Of a DNA stretch of 64,000 nucleotides, positions 33,638 through 42,541 are shown in pieces. The position numbers were made by a program, and so were the translations under genes. Under the pieces are notes generated by a model that saw only the letters and a list, made by a program, of their open reading frames with translations, did not search any database and was not told the DNA's origin. Origin of the DNA: Trabulsiella odontotermitis (GTDB taxonomy: Bacteria; Pseudomonadota; Gammaproteobacteria; Enterobacterales; Enterobacteriaceae); NCBI RefSeq assembly GCF_030053895.1, contig NZ_CP125781.1, positions 2,232,001 to 2,296,000 on the forward strand, in the 5' to 3' direction. How positions within the stretch are numbered: the stretch's first letter is position 1; each line of letters opens with the position of its first letter.

Positions 33638-35320
33638 ATGGACAAAACAGCAGCGCAGCTCCAGTCGCAAAAGCTGAGTTTTTTGCATAACATTCGGTTA
33701 GTTCCGCTTTTCTCCTCCATTCTGGGCGGCATTCTGCTGCTCTTTGCGCTCAGTTCCGGACTTGCAGGTTACTTCCTGCTGCAGGCCGACAGCGACCAGC
33801 GTGACGTCACCGAAGAAATCCAGGTGCGTATGGGCTTATCCAACAGCTCAAACCATCTGCGGACAGCCCGTATCAACATGATCCATGCCGGGGCGGCCAG
33901 CCGCATCGCCGAAATGGAAGACATGAAGCGCAATATTGCGCAGGCGGAAACGCGTATCAAGCAGTCTCAGGCGGCATTCAAAGAGTATACGGCGCGACGG
34001 GTGAAAACCGATGCCGATGTCGCGCTCGAAGCCGGGCTGACAAAACGTTACGAAGCCTACATCGCAGGCTTACAGCCCATGCTGAAATATGCCAAAAACG
34101 GCATGTTTGAAGCGATCATTAACAGCGAAAATGAGCAGGCGCGTCCGCTGGATGATGCCTACAACGAACTGCTGCTGAAAACCATCGCCATCCGTACCGA
34201 GCGCGCAGCGGCGCTGACGGCGCAGGCGCATTCACGTACCACGCTGGGGCTGATTTTCATGGTCGGCGCTTTTGGTCTGGCGCTGGCGCTGACGGTGATG
34301 ACCTTTATGGTGCTGCGCCGTACGGTGATCCGTCCGTTGCAACGTGCCGCGTACCGCATCGAACATATTGCGCAGGGCGACCTGACGATGGCGGAAGACG
34401 CCACCGGCCGTAGTGAAATTGGCAAACTCAGCAGTGACCTGCAGGCGATGCAGCGTTCGCTGGTGAAAACCGTCGGTACGGTGCGGCAGGGGGCGGAAGA
34501 GATCTATCGCGGTACCAGCGAAATCTCTGCGGGTAACACTGATCTGTCGTCACGTACCGAGCAGCAGGCCGCTGCGATTGAAGAAACGGCAGCCAGTATG
34601 GAAGAGCTGACGGCGACGGTGAAACAAAACGCCGACAACGCGCATCATGCCAGCAAACTGGCGGAAGACGCCTCCGGGAAAGCGTCGCGCGGCGGGCAGA
34701 TCGTCAACGGCGTGGTCAACACGATGGGCAGCATTTCGGCCAGCTCGCGGAAAATCTCTGAGATCACCGCGGTTATCAACAGCATCGCGTTCCAGACCAA
34801 CATTCTGGCGCTGAACGCGGCGGTGGAAGCGGCGCGTGCCGGTGAACAGGGCCGCGGGTTTGCGGTGGTTGCCAGCGAAGTCCGTACGCTTGCCAGTCGC
34901 AGTGCGCAGGCGGCGAAAGAGATCGAAGGCTTGATCAGCGAATCCGTGACGCTGATTGAACGCGGCTCCAGCGAAGTTGTGGCGGCAGGCACCACCATGG
35001 GCGATATTGTCGATGCGGTGAAACGCGTGACCGACATTATGCTGGAGATCGCGGCTGCCTCCGACGAGCAGAGCCGCGGCATTACGCAGGTCAGCCAGGC
35101 GATCACCGAAATGGATAACGTCACGCAACAGAACGCCTCGCTGGTTGAGGAAGCGTCTGCGGCGGCGGCATCGCTGGAAGAGCAGGCGGCAAGACTGACA
35201 GAAGCGGTTGGCGCCTTTCGTCTGCAGGCTACCAGCGCCGCGCGTAGCAGTACGCCATCCTCTGGGGTGAAACCGCTGACTCCGGCGGTGGCAAACGGCG
35301 ATAACTGGGAGACGTTTTAA
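33638..35320 (+). CDS. trg: Trg-type methyl-accepting chemoreceptor with NWETF tail
   Basis: A 560-residue receptor in the K-12 trg position, with the Trg N-terminus (LSFLHNIRLVPLFSSILGGILLL). TM1 is at about 20-45, the periplasmic domain at 45-205, TM2 near 205-230, then HAMP and the signalling hairpin (INSIAFQTNILALNAAVEAA). E. coli Trg senses ribose and galactose through their binding proteins and is 546 residues without a pentapeptide. This one ends in NGDNWETF, exactly the CheR/CheB tether of Tar and Tsr, so it should be adapted independently. The frame is open upstream, but MDKTAAQ has the AAGG site. Confidence 0.92.
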   Translation: MDKTAAQLQSQKLSFLHNIRLVPLFSSILGGILLLFALSSGLAGYFLLQADSDQRDVTEEIQVRMGLSNSSNHLRTARINMIHAGAASRIAEMEDMKRNIAQAETRIKQSQAAFKEYTARRVKTDADVALEAGLTKRYEAYIAGLQPMLKYAKNGMFEAIINSENEQARPLDDAYNELLLKTIAIRTERAAALTAQAHSRTTLGLIFMVGAFGLALALTVMTFMVLRRTVIRPLQRAAYRIEHIAQGDLTMAEDATGRSEIGKLSSDLQAMQRSLVKTVGTVRQGAEEIYRGTSEISAGNTDLSSRTEQQAAAIEETAASMEELTATVKQNADNAHHASKLAEDASGKASRGGQIVNGVVNTMGSISASSRKISEITAVINSIAFQTNILALNAAVEAARAGEQGRGFAVVASEVRTLASRSAQAAKEIEGLISESVTLIERGSSEVVAAGTTMGDIVDAVKRVTDIMLEIAAASDEQSRGITQVSQAITEMDNVTQQNASLVEEASAAAASLEEQAARLTEAVGAFRLQATSAARSSTPSSGVKPLTPAVANGDNWETF

Positions 35321-35326
35321 GCATGA

Positions 35327-35354
35327 TGCCGGGCTTACAACCGTAGGCCCGGCA
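35327..35354. repeat. REP-like palindrome between trg and ydcI
   Basis: TGCCGGGC and GCCCGGCA arms flank TTACAACCGTAG. The core resembles the palindrome at 5870-5898. It sits between the convergent trg and ydcI stops. Confidence 0.6.
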
Positions 35355-35366
35355 AACGCGTTATTT

Positions 35367-36290
35367 TCAGACAGGCATGGATTTGCGGATGGCGCTCAGC
35401 AACGTCTGTGCGCCTGAAGACAACGCAGAGTCGACGCGGGTCAGAATGCCAATCGGCTCGCCGACACCGTAACCCGGCACCGGCAGGGCGGTGAGCGTTC
35501 CCTGGCGAAGGTCATCTTTTACCGCGCCGGAAGGCACAAACCACACGTAGTCAAACTCCACCGTCAACTGACGCGACAGCGACGCTGACAGCGTTTCGAT
35601 ACAGCCTGACGGAATTTTGCAGCCCTGGCTTTGCAGCATCGCTTCGGCATTCTGCCGCGGTGTGGTGCCTTTTGGCGATACCACCACCGGCCACTCCAGC
35701 ACGCGGCTGAGGGTAACATTCTCCTGCAGGAGCGGGTGATGCGGGCGCACAACCAACTTCAGCGACTCGAGAAACAGCAGTTCGTAATTCAGCCCGACCA
35801 TTAACTCAGGATCGGACATTCGCCCGATCCCCAGATCCAGTTCGCCGGATTTCAGCCCCGCCAGCAGCATGGTGTTATTCATGGTGGCGACCTGAATAGT
35901 GATGTCTTTTTGCTGTTTATGAAACTGACCAATCACCGGGGGAAGAATGCCCAGTGCCGCCGTCGGTAGCGCGCCAATGCGCACCACGTCACGATTGGCG
36001 CCGTCCTTATTATTCAACGATTGCCCGGCGGTATTCAGCGCATCAAGCACCTTGACGGCATGCGTCAGAAATTGTTCACCAACCAGCGTCAGCTGTGCGC
36101 CAAGACGCCCACGTTCAAAAAGACGCGTGCCGGTAAGCTGCTCCAGTTCATTTAAGGTTTTCGACAGCGCCGGTTGGCTCAGGTTAAGGGTTTCAGCCGC
36201 ACGCCCCAGTGTTCCCTGTTGAGCGACGGCGACGAAAGTATGCAAATGGCGCAAGCGGATGCGCTGACTAAAGAGACCTTTTTTTTCCAT
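35367..36290 (-). CDS. ydcI: YdcI, LysR-family regulator
   Basis: A 307-residue LysR-type regulator, the E. coli length. The N-terminal helix-turn-helix is in QGTLGRAAETLNLSQPALSKTLNELEQ; the rest is the LysR substrate-binding domain. YdcI in E. coli and Salmonella has been linked to acid stress and pH homeostasis. It is divergent from hglS (ydcJ), a usual place for a LysR target gene. The region between is AT-rich. Confidence 0.93.
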   Translation of the reverse strand: MEKKGLFSQRIRLRHLHTFVAVAQQGTLGRAAETLNLSQPALSKTLNELEQLTGTRLFERGRLGAQLTLVGEQFLTHAVKVLDALNTAGQSLNNKDGANRDVVRIGALPTAALGILPPVIGQFHKQQKDITIQVATMNNTMLLAGLKSGELDLGIGRMSDPELMVGLNYELLFLESLKLVVRPHHPLLQENVTLSRVLEWPVVVSPKGTTPRQNAEAMLQSQGCKIPSGCIETLSASLSRQLTVEFDYVWFVPSGAVKDDLRQGTLTALPVPGYGVGEPIGILTRVDSALSSGAQTLLSAIRKSMPV

Positions 36291-36503
36291 AACAGGATGT
36301 TAAAAACAGAGCGAGGAGAGAAACAAGTAAAGTTGTTTAATTTTGATAACTTGCTAGCAAAATATTATTAACATTCGATATATTTGACTTACAAGTAAAT
36401 TTTTTAAGTCACGTTATCCGCGATCACACTTTACACATTCTTCTCAACGCAGAACGACGGCCTTCTCTACACTCCAGGTAATATTCACTGGAGAAATGAC
36501 ATC

Positions 36504-37847
36504 ATGGCGAACACCATCACGGCAGATGAGATTCGGGAACTTTTTTCGCAGGCAATGTCAGAGATGTACCAGCAGGAAGTTCCGCAGTACGGCACGTTGC
36601 TGGAACTGGTGGCAGACGTCAATCTGGCGGTACTTGAGAACAACCCCAAATTACACGAAAAACTGGCTAACGCCGACGAGCTGGCGCGACTTAACGTCGA
36701 GCGTCACGGCGCGATCCGCGTGGGTACGCAAGAGGAGCTGGCAACGTTGCGCCGCATGTTTGCCATCATGGGGATGTTTCCGGTCAGCTATTACGATCTG
36801 TCGCAGGCCGGGGTACCGGTGCATTCCACCGCGTTTCGCCCGGTTGATGATGCGTCGCTCGCCCGTAATCCGTTTCGCGTGTTTACCTCGCTGCTGCGCC
36901 TTGAACTGATTGAAAACGCCACACTGCGCCAGCGCGCCGCCGACATCCTGGCGCAGCGCGATATCTTTACCCCGCGCTGCCGTGAATTGATAGCGCAGCA
37001 CGAGGCTCAGGGCGGATTTTTCGCTGCCGACGCACAGGCGTTCGTGCAGGAGGCGCTGGAAACGTTCCGCTGGCACCGCCATGCGACGGTCGATCAACAA
37101 ACCTACCAGGCGCTGCACAATGAACACCGGCTGATTGCTGATGTGGTCTGCTTTCCCGGCTGTCATATCAACCATCTCACGCCGAGAACGCTGGATATCG
37201 ATCGCGTACAGGCGTTGATGCCGAAATACGGCATTGAACCGAAAATCCTCATCGAAGGGCCGCCGCGCCGGGAAGTGCCGGTTCTGCTGCGGCAGACCAG
37301 TTTTAAAGCGCTGGAAGAGCCGGTGCTGTTTTCCGGCGAGCACAAGGGGACGCATACCGCCCGCTTTGGTGAAATTGAACAGCGCGGCGTGGCGCTGACG
37401 CCGAAAGGGCGCGCGCTGTACGACAAACTTCTCGGTGAAGCAGGGACGGCGAAGGATAACCTGTCGCATCAGCTTCATCTCCAGGAAGTGTTTAAAGACT
37501 TTCCTGACAGCGAAATGCTGATGCGTCGCCAGGCGCTGGCCTATTTCCGTTATCGGCTGACACCAGCAGGAGAGGCGCACCGGCAGGCGATCCACGCGGG
37601 CGATGATCCGCAGTCGTTGATTGAGCGCGGCTGGGTGATGGCGCAACCCATCACCTATGAAGATTTTCTGCCGGTCAGCGCGGCGGGTATTTTCCAGTCC
37701 AATCTCGGGAATGAAACTCAGGCGCGTAGCCATGGCAATGCCAGCCGCATGGCTTTTGAAGCGGCGCTGGGCGCACCGGTGCTGGATGAATTCACGCTCT
37801 ATCAGGAGGCGGAAGACCGCAGTAAACGCCGTTGCGGTCTGCTCTGA
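36504..37847 (+). CDS. hglS: HglS (YdcJ), 2-oxoadipate dioxygenase/decarboxylase
   Basis: A 447-residue DUF1338 protein, the same length as E. coli YdcJ and nearly identical in its core. This family has been shown to be iron-dependent: it converts 2-oxoadipate to D-2-hydroxyglutarate with loss of CO2, the last step of one lysine degradation route. His68 and Arg72 in ERHGAIRVG and the His of GCHINHLTPR fit the published metal and substrate residues. The ATG is preceded by TGGAG. A carboxylesterase follows after 41 bp on the same strand. Confidence 0.9.
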   Translation: MANTITADEIRELFSQAMSEMYQQEVPQYGTLLELVADVNLAVLENNPKLHEKLANADELARLNVERHGAIRVGTQEELATLRRMFAIMGMFPVSYYDLSQAGVPVHSTAFRPVDDASLARNPFRVFTSLLRLELIENATLRQRAADILAQRDIFTPRCRELIAQHEAQGGFFAADAQAFVQEALETFRWHRHATVDQQTYQALHNEHRLIADVVCFPGCHINHLTPRTLDIDRVQALMPKYGIEPKILIEGPPRREVPVLLRQTSFKALEEPVLFSGEHKGTHTARFGEIEQRGVALTPKGRALYDKLLGEAGTAKDNLSHQLHLQEVFKDFPDSEMLMRRQALAYFRYRLTPAGEAHRQAIHAGDDPQSLIERGWVMAQPITYEDFLPVSAAGIFQSNLGNETQARSHGNASRMAFEAALGAPVLDEFTLYQEAEDRSKRRCGLL

Positions 37848-37888
37848 AACAGGTAATCTGCTGAGGTGTTCAGCGAAAGGAAGACCGC

Positions 37889-39397
37889 ATGCAGGCTCCA
37901 TCCACACCTCTGGCAGAAACCGCGCAAGGCCCCGTTCTGGGGATGCGCGACGAAAATATTCATGTCTGGCGCGGTATTCCCTACGCCGCGCCGCCAGTCG
38001 GCCCGCTGCGCTGGCGTTCGCCGCAGCCGGTCGAGCCCTGGCAGACGGTGCGCGACACTACCGTGTTTTCAGCATCAAGCTGGCAAAACCTCGACTACTG
38101 CGTGGAACTGGGCGGCGGCGATCCGGGGGCGTTTTCTGAAGACTGCCTCTATCTCAACGTCTGGTCGCCTGCGGTTCGTACCGCGCCGTTGCCAGTGATG
38201 GTCTGGCTGCATGGCGGTGGTTATACCCTCGGCGCAGGCTCGTTACCGCCCTATGACGGCAAAGCGCTGGCGTCGCGTGAGGTCGTCGTCGTCACGCTCA
38301 ATTACCGTCTGGGTCATCTGGGTTTTTTTGCCCATCCGTCGCTGGAGGGCGAAGAGCGCGAGCGCGTCTACAATTTCGCGCTGCTTGATCAGATTGCCGC
38401 CCTGAAGTGGGTACAGGACAATATTCATGCCTTTGGCGGCGACGCCAGCAACATCACGCTGTTTGGTGAATCCGCGGGCGCGCGCAGCGTGCTGTCGCTG
38501 ATGACCTCACCGAAAGCGGTGGGCTTGTTCCATAAAGCGATTATTCAGAGCGGTTATACGCTGGCAGACACGCCACGGGAAAAGGCGCTGGAAAAGGGCA
38601 GACTCATCGCCGCGCATTTTGGCCTGCACAACGCTACCGCCGACGAGTTGCGGCAGATCCCCGCCGATGCGTTCTGGCCGCTTGCAGCGCCGCTTAATAC
38701 CGGCCCGGCGCCCATCGTCGGGGATGCGGTGTTGCCGCAGCCGATGCTGGAGGTGTTCTTCGCCGGAAAGCAGCAGCCGATGCCGGTGATTGTCGGTTCA
38801 AACAGCGATGAAGCCAGCGTGATGGAGGTGTTCGGCGTCGATCTTGCGGAGCAGATCCAGAAGCTGCGGCGCGAGCGTCGTCTCGGGCTCGGACTGATAA
38901 AACTGCTGTACCCTGGCGTGAAAGGGGACGTAGAGCTGGGGCGGCAGGTCTGTCGCGATATGGCGTTCACCACGCTCGGCTATGTGGTGATGCAGGCGCA
39001 GCAGCGTGTCGGGCAGCCCTGCTGGCGCTACTGGTTTGATTATGTCGCGCAGAGCGAGCATCAGACCTACCTCAACGGCGCATGGCACGGCAATGAAGTT
39101 CCGTATGTGTTTGCGAATTTGCGGCTGGCGGAACCGTCGCGCAATTACGTTAACGATCATGACGTGGCGTTTTCTGAGCACATTGCGGATTTCTGGGTCA
39201 ACTTTGCCCGCACCGCCAGCAAAACCAGCGACACGCTACACGGCGTTACCCGCTGGCCCGCCTGTCTCAGAGGCCGTGACCGGTTGCTGCGCATCGGGTT
39301 GAATAAACACGCCGGGTTTAAAGTGGAAAATCGCTTTATGCGCGCTCGTCTGGCGCTGTTCAGGCGGGTGATGAAACATCACGTCACACTGGATTAA
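37889..39397 (+). CDS. Type B carboxylesterase
   Basis: A 502-residue alpha/beta hydrolase of the carboxylesterase B (PnbA-like) family, not present here in K-12. It has the EDCLYLNVW signature (84-92), the oxyanion loop HGGG (108-111) and the nucleophile Ser195 in GESAG. No signal peptide is seen, so it should act in the cytoplasm; the substrate is unknown. GAAAGGAAG precedes the ATG. It lies 41 bp after hglS and overlaps the convergent LysR gene by 14 bp. Confidence 0.88.
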   Translation: MQAPSTPLAETAQGPVLGMRDENIHVWRGIPYAAPPVGPLRWRSPQPVEPWQTVRDTTVFSASSWQNLDYCVELGGGDPGAFSEDCLYLNVWSPAVRTAPLPVMVWLHGGGYTLGAGSLPPYDGKALASREVVVVTLNYRLGHLGFFAHPSLEGEERERVYNFALLDQIAALKWVQDNIHAFGGDASNITLFGESAGARSVLSLMTSPKAVGLFHKAIIQSGYTLADTPREKALEKGRLIAAHFGLHNATADELRQIPADAFWPLAAPLNTGPAPIVGDAVLPQPMLEVFFAGKQQPMPVIVGSNSDEASVMEVFGVDLAEQIQKLRRERRLGLGLIKLLYPGVKGDVELGRQVCRDMAFTTLGYVVMQAQQRVGQPCWRYWFDYVAQSEHQTYLNGAWHGNEVPYVFANLRLAEPSRNYVNDHDVAFSEHIADFWVNFARTASKTSDTLHGVTRWPACLRGRDRLLRIGLNKHAGFKVENRFMRARLALFRRVMKHHVTLD

Positions 39398-40235
39398 GCA
39401 ACTCATCACGAAACCGCGCCAGTCCCGCCGCTTTGCTTTGCGAGTCGCGGATCACCAGCCGGTAACTGGCGCCGGTTTTCACGCTCAATGCATAAGGACG
39501 CACTAAGCGCCCGCGACGAATATCTTCCGCTACCAGGGTTTCATCGGCGATGGCGACGCCAAATCCCTGGATTGCAGCGGTGATCGCCAGATCCATGGTG
39601 TCGAAGTGTTGATTTTTTTGCATAACCACCTGCGCTGACTGCGGAAAAGCTGACAACCACAGCGACCAGTCGGTTTTATCCCGCGTTGGGTGCAGAAAGG
39701 TCACGCCGTGTAACGCGTCATCATTGCTGGCGGCTTTACTCTGTACCGGCGTTAACGCCTCCTCAAACAACAAATCCCCCACGCTGAGATGTGGCCCGAA
39801 CACAATGGCGGCATCAAACGGTTCTGTTTTGAAATTCACCTGATGCTCAATGGTGGTGGTGAGCGCCACCTGCAATTCCGGGTAGCGCTGTTCAAGGGAT
39901 ACCAGACGCGGCACCAGCCAGCGCATGGCGCAGGTCGGCGCTTTCAGGCGCACCACGGTTTGTTGCTGGCGCGCCTGATCGGCCACCGTCACCAGTTGCC
40001 CGAAGGCGGCGAGCAGATCCGGGTAAAGCGCGCTGCCCTGCGGTGAAAGACGCAGACCGCGCGCGTGCCGTTCGAACAGCGGAAAACCAAACCAGCTTTC
40101 GAGGCTGGCGATTTTACGGCTCACGGCACCCTGCGTCAGGCACAGCTCTTTCGCGGCGTGGGTCAGATTCAGATGACGGGCGGTCACAAGGAAGGTTTCA
40201 ACGGCATTCAGCGGCAGATCGGTGCGCGACATCAT
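39384..40235 (-). CDS. LysR-family regulator (GcvA-like)
   Basis: A 283-residue LysR regulator with its helix-turn-helix in LNLTHAAKELCLTQGAVSRKIASLES. The N-terminal LNAVETFLVTARHLNLTHAA wording is that of the GcvA subgroup. It is divergent from the aminotransferase gene and most likely controls it; an inverted repeat GTCAT-N7-ATGAC lies between them. Two adjacent ATGs (40235 and 40232) are possible starts. Not found here in K-12. Confidence 0.85.
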   Translation of the reverse strand: MMSRTDLPLNAVETFLVTARHLNLTHAAKELCLTQGAVSRKIASLESWFGFPLFERHARGLRLSPQGSALYPDLLAAFGQLVTVADQARQQQTVVRLKAPTCAMRWLVPRLVSLEQRYPELQVALTTTIEHQVNFKTEPFDAAIVFGPHLSVGDLLFEEALTPVQSKAASNDDALHGVTFLHPTRDKTDWSLWLSAFPQSAQVVMQKNQHFDTMDLAITAAIQGFGVAIADETLVAEDIRRGRLVRPYALSVKTGASYRLVIRDSQSKAAGLARFRDELLNPV

Positions 40236-40256
40236 TGACTCCAGCTATGCAAAATA

Positions 40257-40273
40257 GTCATGGCTATTATGAC
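40257..40273. promoter_or_regulatory. Candidate LysR operator
   Basis: GTCAT-N7-ATGAC is a perfect 5-bp inverted repeat with the 17-bp size and interrupted dyad of LysR boxes. It lies 22 bp from the LysR start and 72 bp from the aminotransferase start. Confidence 0.5.
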
Positions 40274-40344
40274 AACAATTCGTTTGTCGCTTCAACAACG
40301 TTCGGTTTGAATAGTTATGCACATAAAACGAGAAAGGATTGAAG

Positions 40345-41514
40345 ATGACCGCTCGCACTCCGGTGAAAACCCGTTCTAAACTGCCCGACGTTGGCACCAC
40401 GATTTTTACCGTCATAGGACAACTCTCCGCACAGCATAAAGCCGTCAACCTTTCTCAGGGCGCGCCGAATTTTTCCTGCGACGCCGGGTTAATGGCGGGC
40501 GTCACGCGGGCAATGGAGGCCGGACACAATCAGTATGCGCCGATGACCGGGCTGCGCGTGCTGAAAGAGCGCATCGCGGAGAAAGTCGCGACGCTCTACG
40601 GCACGCAGTACGATGTCGACAGTGAGGTGCTGATCACCGCCAGCGCCAGCGAAGGGCTCTATTCCGCCATCAGCGGGCTGGTTCACCCTGGCGATGAAGT
40701 TATCTATTTCGAACCCTCTTTCGACAGCTATGCGCCCATCGTGCGTCTGCAGGGGGCAACGCCGGTTGCCATTAAGCTGACAGTGCCGGATTTCACCATC
40801 AACTGGGACGAGGTGCGCGCAGCGATTACGCCGAAAACGCGGATGATCATCATCAATACGCCGCATAACCCAAGCGGGCAAGTGCTGACGGGCGACGATC
40901 TCACGCAGCTCGCGGCAGTCACGCGTAATACCGATATCATTGTTTTGTCGGATGAAGTTTACGAACATGTCGTGTTTGACGGGCAACAGCACCACGGCAT
41001 GGCAACGCATCCGCAGCTTGCCGAACGCAGCGTGATTGTCTCGTCGTTTGGCAAGACCTTTCACGTCACCGGCTGGCGGGTGGGGTATTGCGTGGCGCCT
41101 GCCGAACTGATGGATGAAATCTGCAAGGTCCACCAGTTTCTGATGTTCTCCGCCGATACGCCGATGCAGTACGCATTTGCCGAACATATGAATGATCCGC
41201 AGACCTGGCTTTCGCTGGCCGCGTTTTACCAGCGCAAACGCGATCTGTTGCAGACCCTGCTGGCGGATTCACCGTTTCACCTGCTGCCGAGTGCGGGCTC
41301 GTTCTTTATACTGGCCGATTATCGCCATTTCAGCGACGAGAGCGACAGCGAGATGGTGAAACGGCTGATTACCGAATGTGGCGTTGCCACCATCCCGCTG
41401 TCGGCGTTTTATACCGACGGCACGGATAACAAACTGATTCGCCTCTCTTTTGCTAAAGATGAGGCAACATTACGGGCCGGTGCGCAGGCGCTGTGTCGCG
41501 TGAAGCCGCGTTAA
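40345..41514 (+). CDS. PLP-dependent class I aminotransferase (YbdL-like)
   Basis: A 389-residue fold-type I aminotransferase with similarity to YbdL, the E. coli methionine aminotransferase. Visible landmarks are NQYAPMTGLRVLKE, NTPHNPSG, LSDEVYEHV and the PLP lysine in SSFGKTFHVTGWRVGY. An unusual frame start (TTG at 40339) is possible, but the ATG at 40345 behind GAAAGGA is better. The amino acid binding protein starts 12 bp after it, which suggests uptake and transamination of one amino acid. The specificity cannot be read from sequence. Confidence 0.88.
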   Translation: MTARTPVKTRSKLPDVGTTIFTVIGQLSAQHKAVNLSQGAPNFSCDAGLMAGVTRAMEAGHNQYAPMTGLRVLKERIAEKVATLYGTQYDVDSEVLITASASEGLYSAISGLVHPGDEVIYFEPSFDSYAPIVRLQGATPVAIKLTVPDFTINWDEVRAAITPKTRMIIINTPHNPSGQVLTGDDLTQLAAVTRNTDIIVLSDEVYEHVVFDGQQHHGMATHPQLAERSVIVSSFGKTFHVTGWRVGYCVAPAELMDEICKVHQFLMFSADTPMQYAFAEHMNDPQTWLSLAAFYQRKRDLLQTLLADSPFHLLPSAGSFFILADYRHFSDESDSEMVKRLITECGVATIPLSAFYTDGTDNKLIRLSFAKDEATLRAGAQALCRVKPR

Positions 41515-41526
41515 GGAGCATAAGCC

Positions 41527-42300
41527 ATGAAGATCAAAGCACTTTTACTTGTTCTGGGGATGTTCAGCGTTTACTCGTCGTTTGCCGCTACTGAGCTGCG
41601 TTATGGCGTGGAAGCGGAGTACCCGCCGTTTGAGAGCAAAAACGCGGCCGGGGAGCTGGAAGGGTTTGATATTGAGCTTGGCAAAGCCATTTGTCAGGCC
41701 GCTTCGCTGAAATGCAGCTGGGTGGAATCGTCTTTTGATGCGCTGATCCCGGGGCTGGTGGCGAAAAAATTCGACGCCATTAACTCGGCGATGAACATCA
41801 CCGAACAGCGGCGCAAGAGCATCGATTTCACGCAACCTATCTACCGTATTCCGTCGCAACTGGTCGGTAAAGCCGGTGACGGCATGGAAGCGACGCCGGA
41901 AGGGCTGAAGGGCAAAACCATCGGCGTGTTGCAGGGATCGATTCAGGAAACCTATGCCAAAGAACACTGGGAAAAACACGGCGTCACGGTGGTGTCATAC
42001 AAAGATCAGAACATGGCGTGGGCAGATTTGCTGAATGGCAGGATTGACGCCTCGCTGGTGATGTCTGCCGCAGGACAGGCGGGGTTCCTCAGTAAACCCC
42101 AGGGGAAGGGATTCGGATTCATCGGCAAGCCGGTATCGGATGACACCATTCTTGGTAGCGGAATCGGTTTTGGCCTGCGTCAGGGTGACGATGCAACGAA
42201 AGCACAGCTCAACGCGGCAATTGATAAAGTTCGTGCCGACGGAACGATCACTACGCTGGCGGCTAAATACTTCCCGGGTATCGACGTCAGCGTAAAATAA
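41527..42300 (+). CDS. Periplasmic amino acid-binding protein (HisJ/ArgT-like)
   Basis: A 257-residue protein with a signal peptide ending SSFAA and the family phrases GVEAEYPPFESKN, GFDIELGKAIC and TQPIYRIPSQLV. It is of the solute-binding family 3 (lysine/arginine/ornithine and histidine type). No permease or ATPase genes are near, so it would have to share the histidine/arginine permease or act as a sensor partner. It is the last gene of its operon; a rho-independent terminator follows. Confidence 0.88.
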   Translation: MKIKALLLVLGMFSVYSSFAATELRYGVEAEYPPFESKNAAGELEGFDIELGKAICQAASLKCSWVESSFDALIPGLVAKKFDAINSAMNITEQRRKSIDFTQPIYRIPSQLVGKAGDGMEATPEGLKGKTIGVLQGSIQETYAKEHWEKHGVTVVSYKDQNMAWADLLNGRIDASLVMSAAGQAGFLSKPQGKGFGFIGKPVSDDTILGSGIGFGLRQGDDATKAQLNAAIDKVRADGTITTLAAKYFPGIDVSVK

Positions 42301-42321
42301 TAATGCTGTGCTACGGCTTTG

Positions 42322-42356
42322 ACCCCTGCTGATGATGTCAGGCAGGGGTTTTTTTA
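42322..42356 (+). terminator. Terminator after the amino acid-binding protein gene
   Basis: ACCCCTGC pairs with GCAGGGGT, extended by CTGA/TCAG-type pairing in the loop arm, and is followed by seven Ts. Confidence 0.85.
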
Positions 42357-42541
42357 TACATAAATTTACCTTCGTTTCGGCTGATTCCGGTCGACAGAAA
42401 TTTTTTCCGGCTTTGCGCGCTTTTTCTGCCGCCAACAATTGGATTATTAATCAATTTTGTCTAGAGTGAGCGACATTCACGACGCATCTGTTTGCTGCCG
42501 TTGCGCATCAATTAACATGATAAAAGGACGCTTTCTCAGGC

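Noticed and set aside
36651..37907. 418-codon antisense frame over hglS
   Set aside because: Shadow of a conserved gene; no start signal and no domain.
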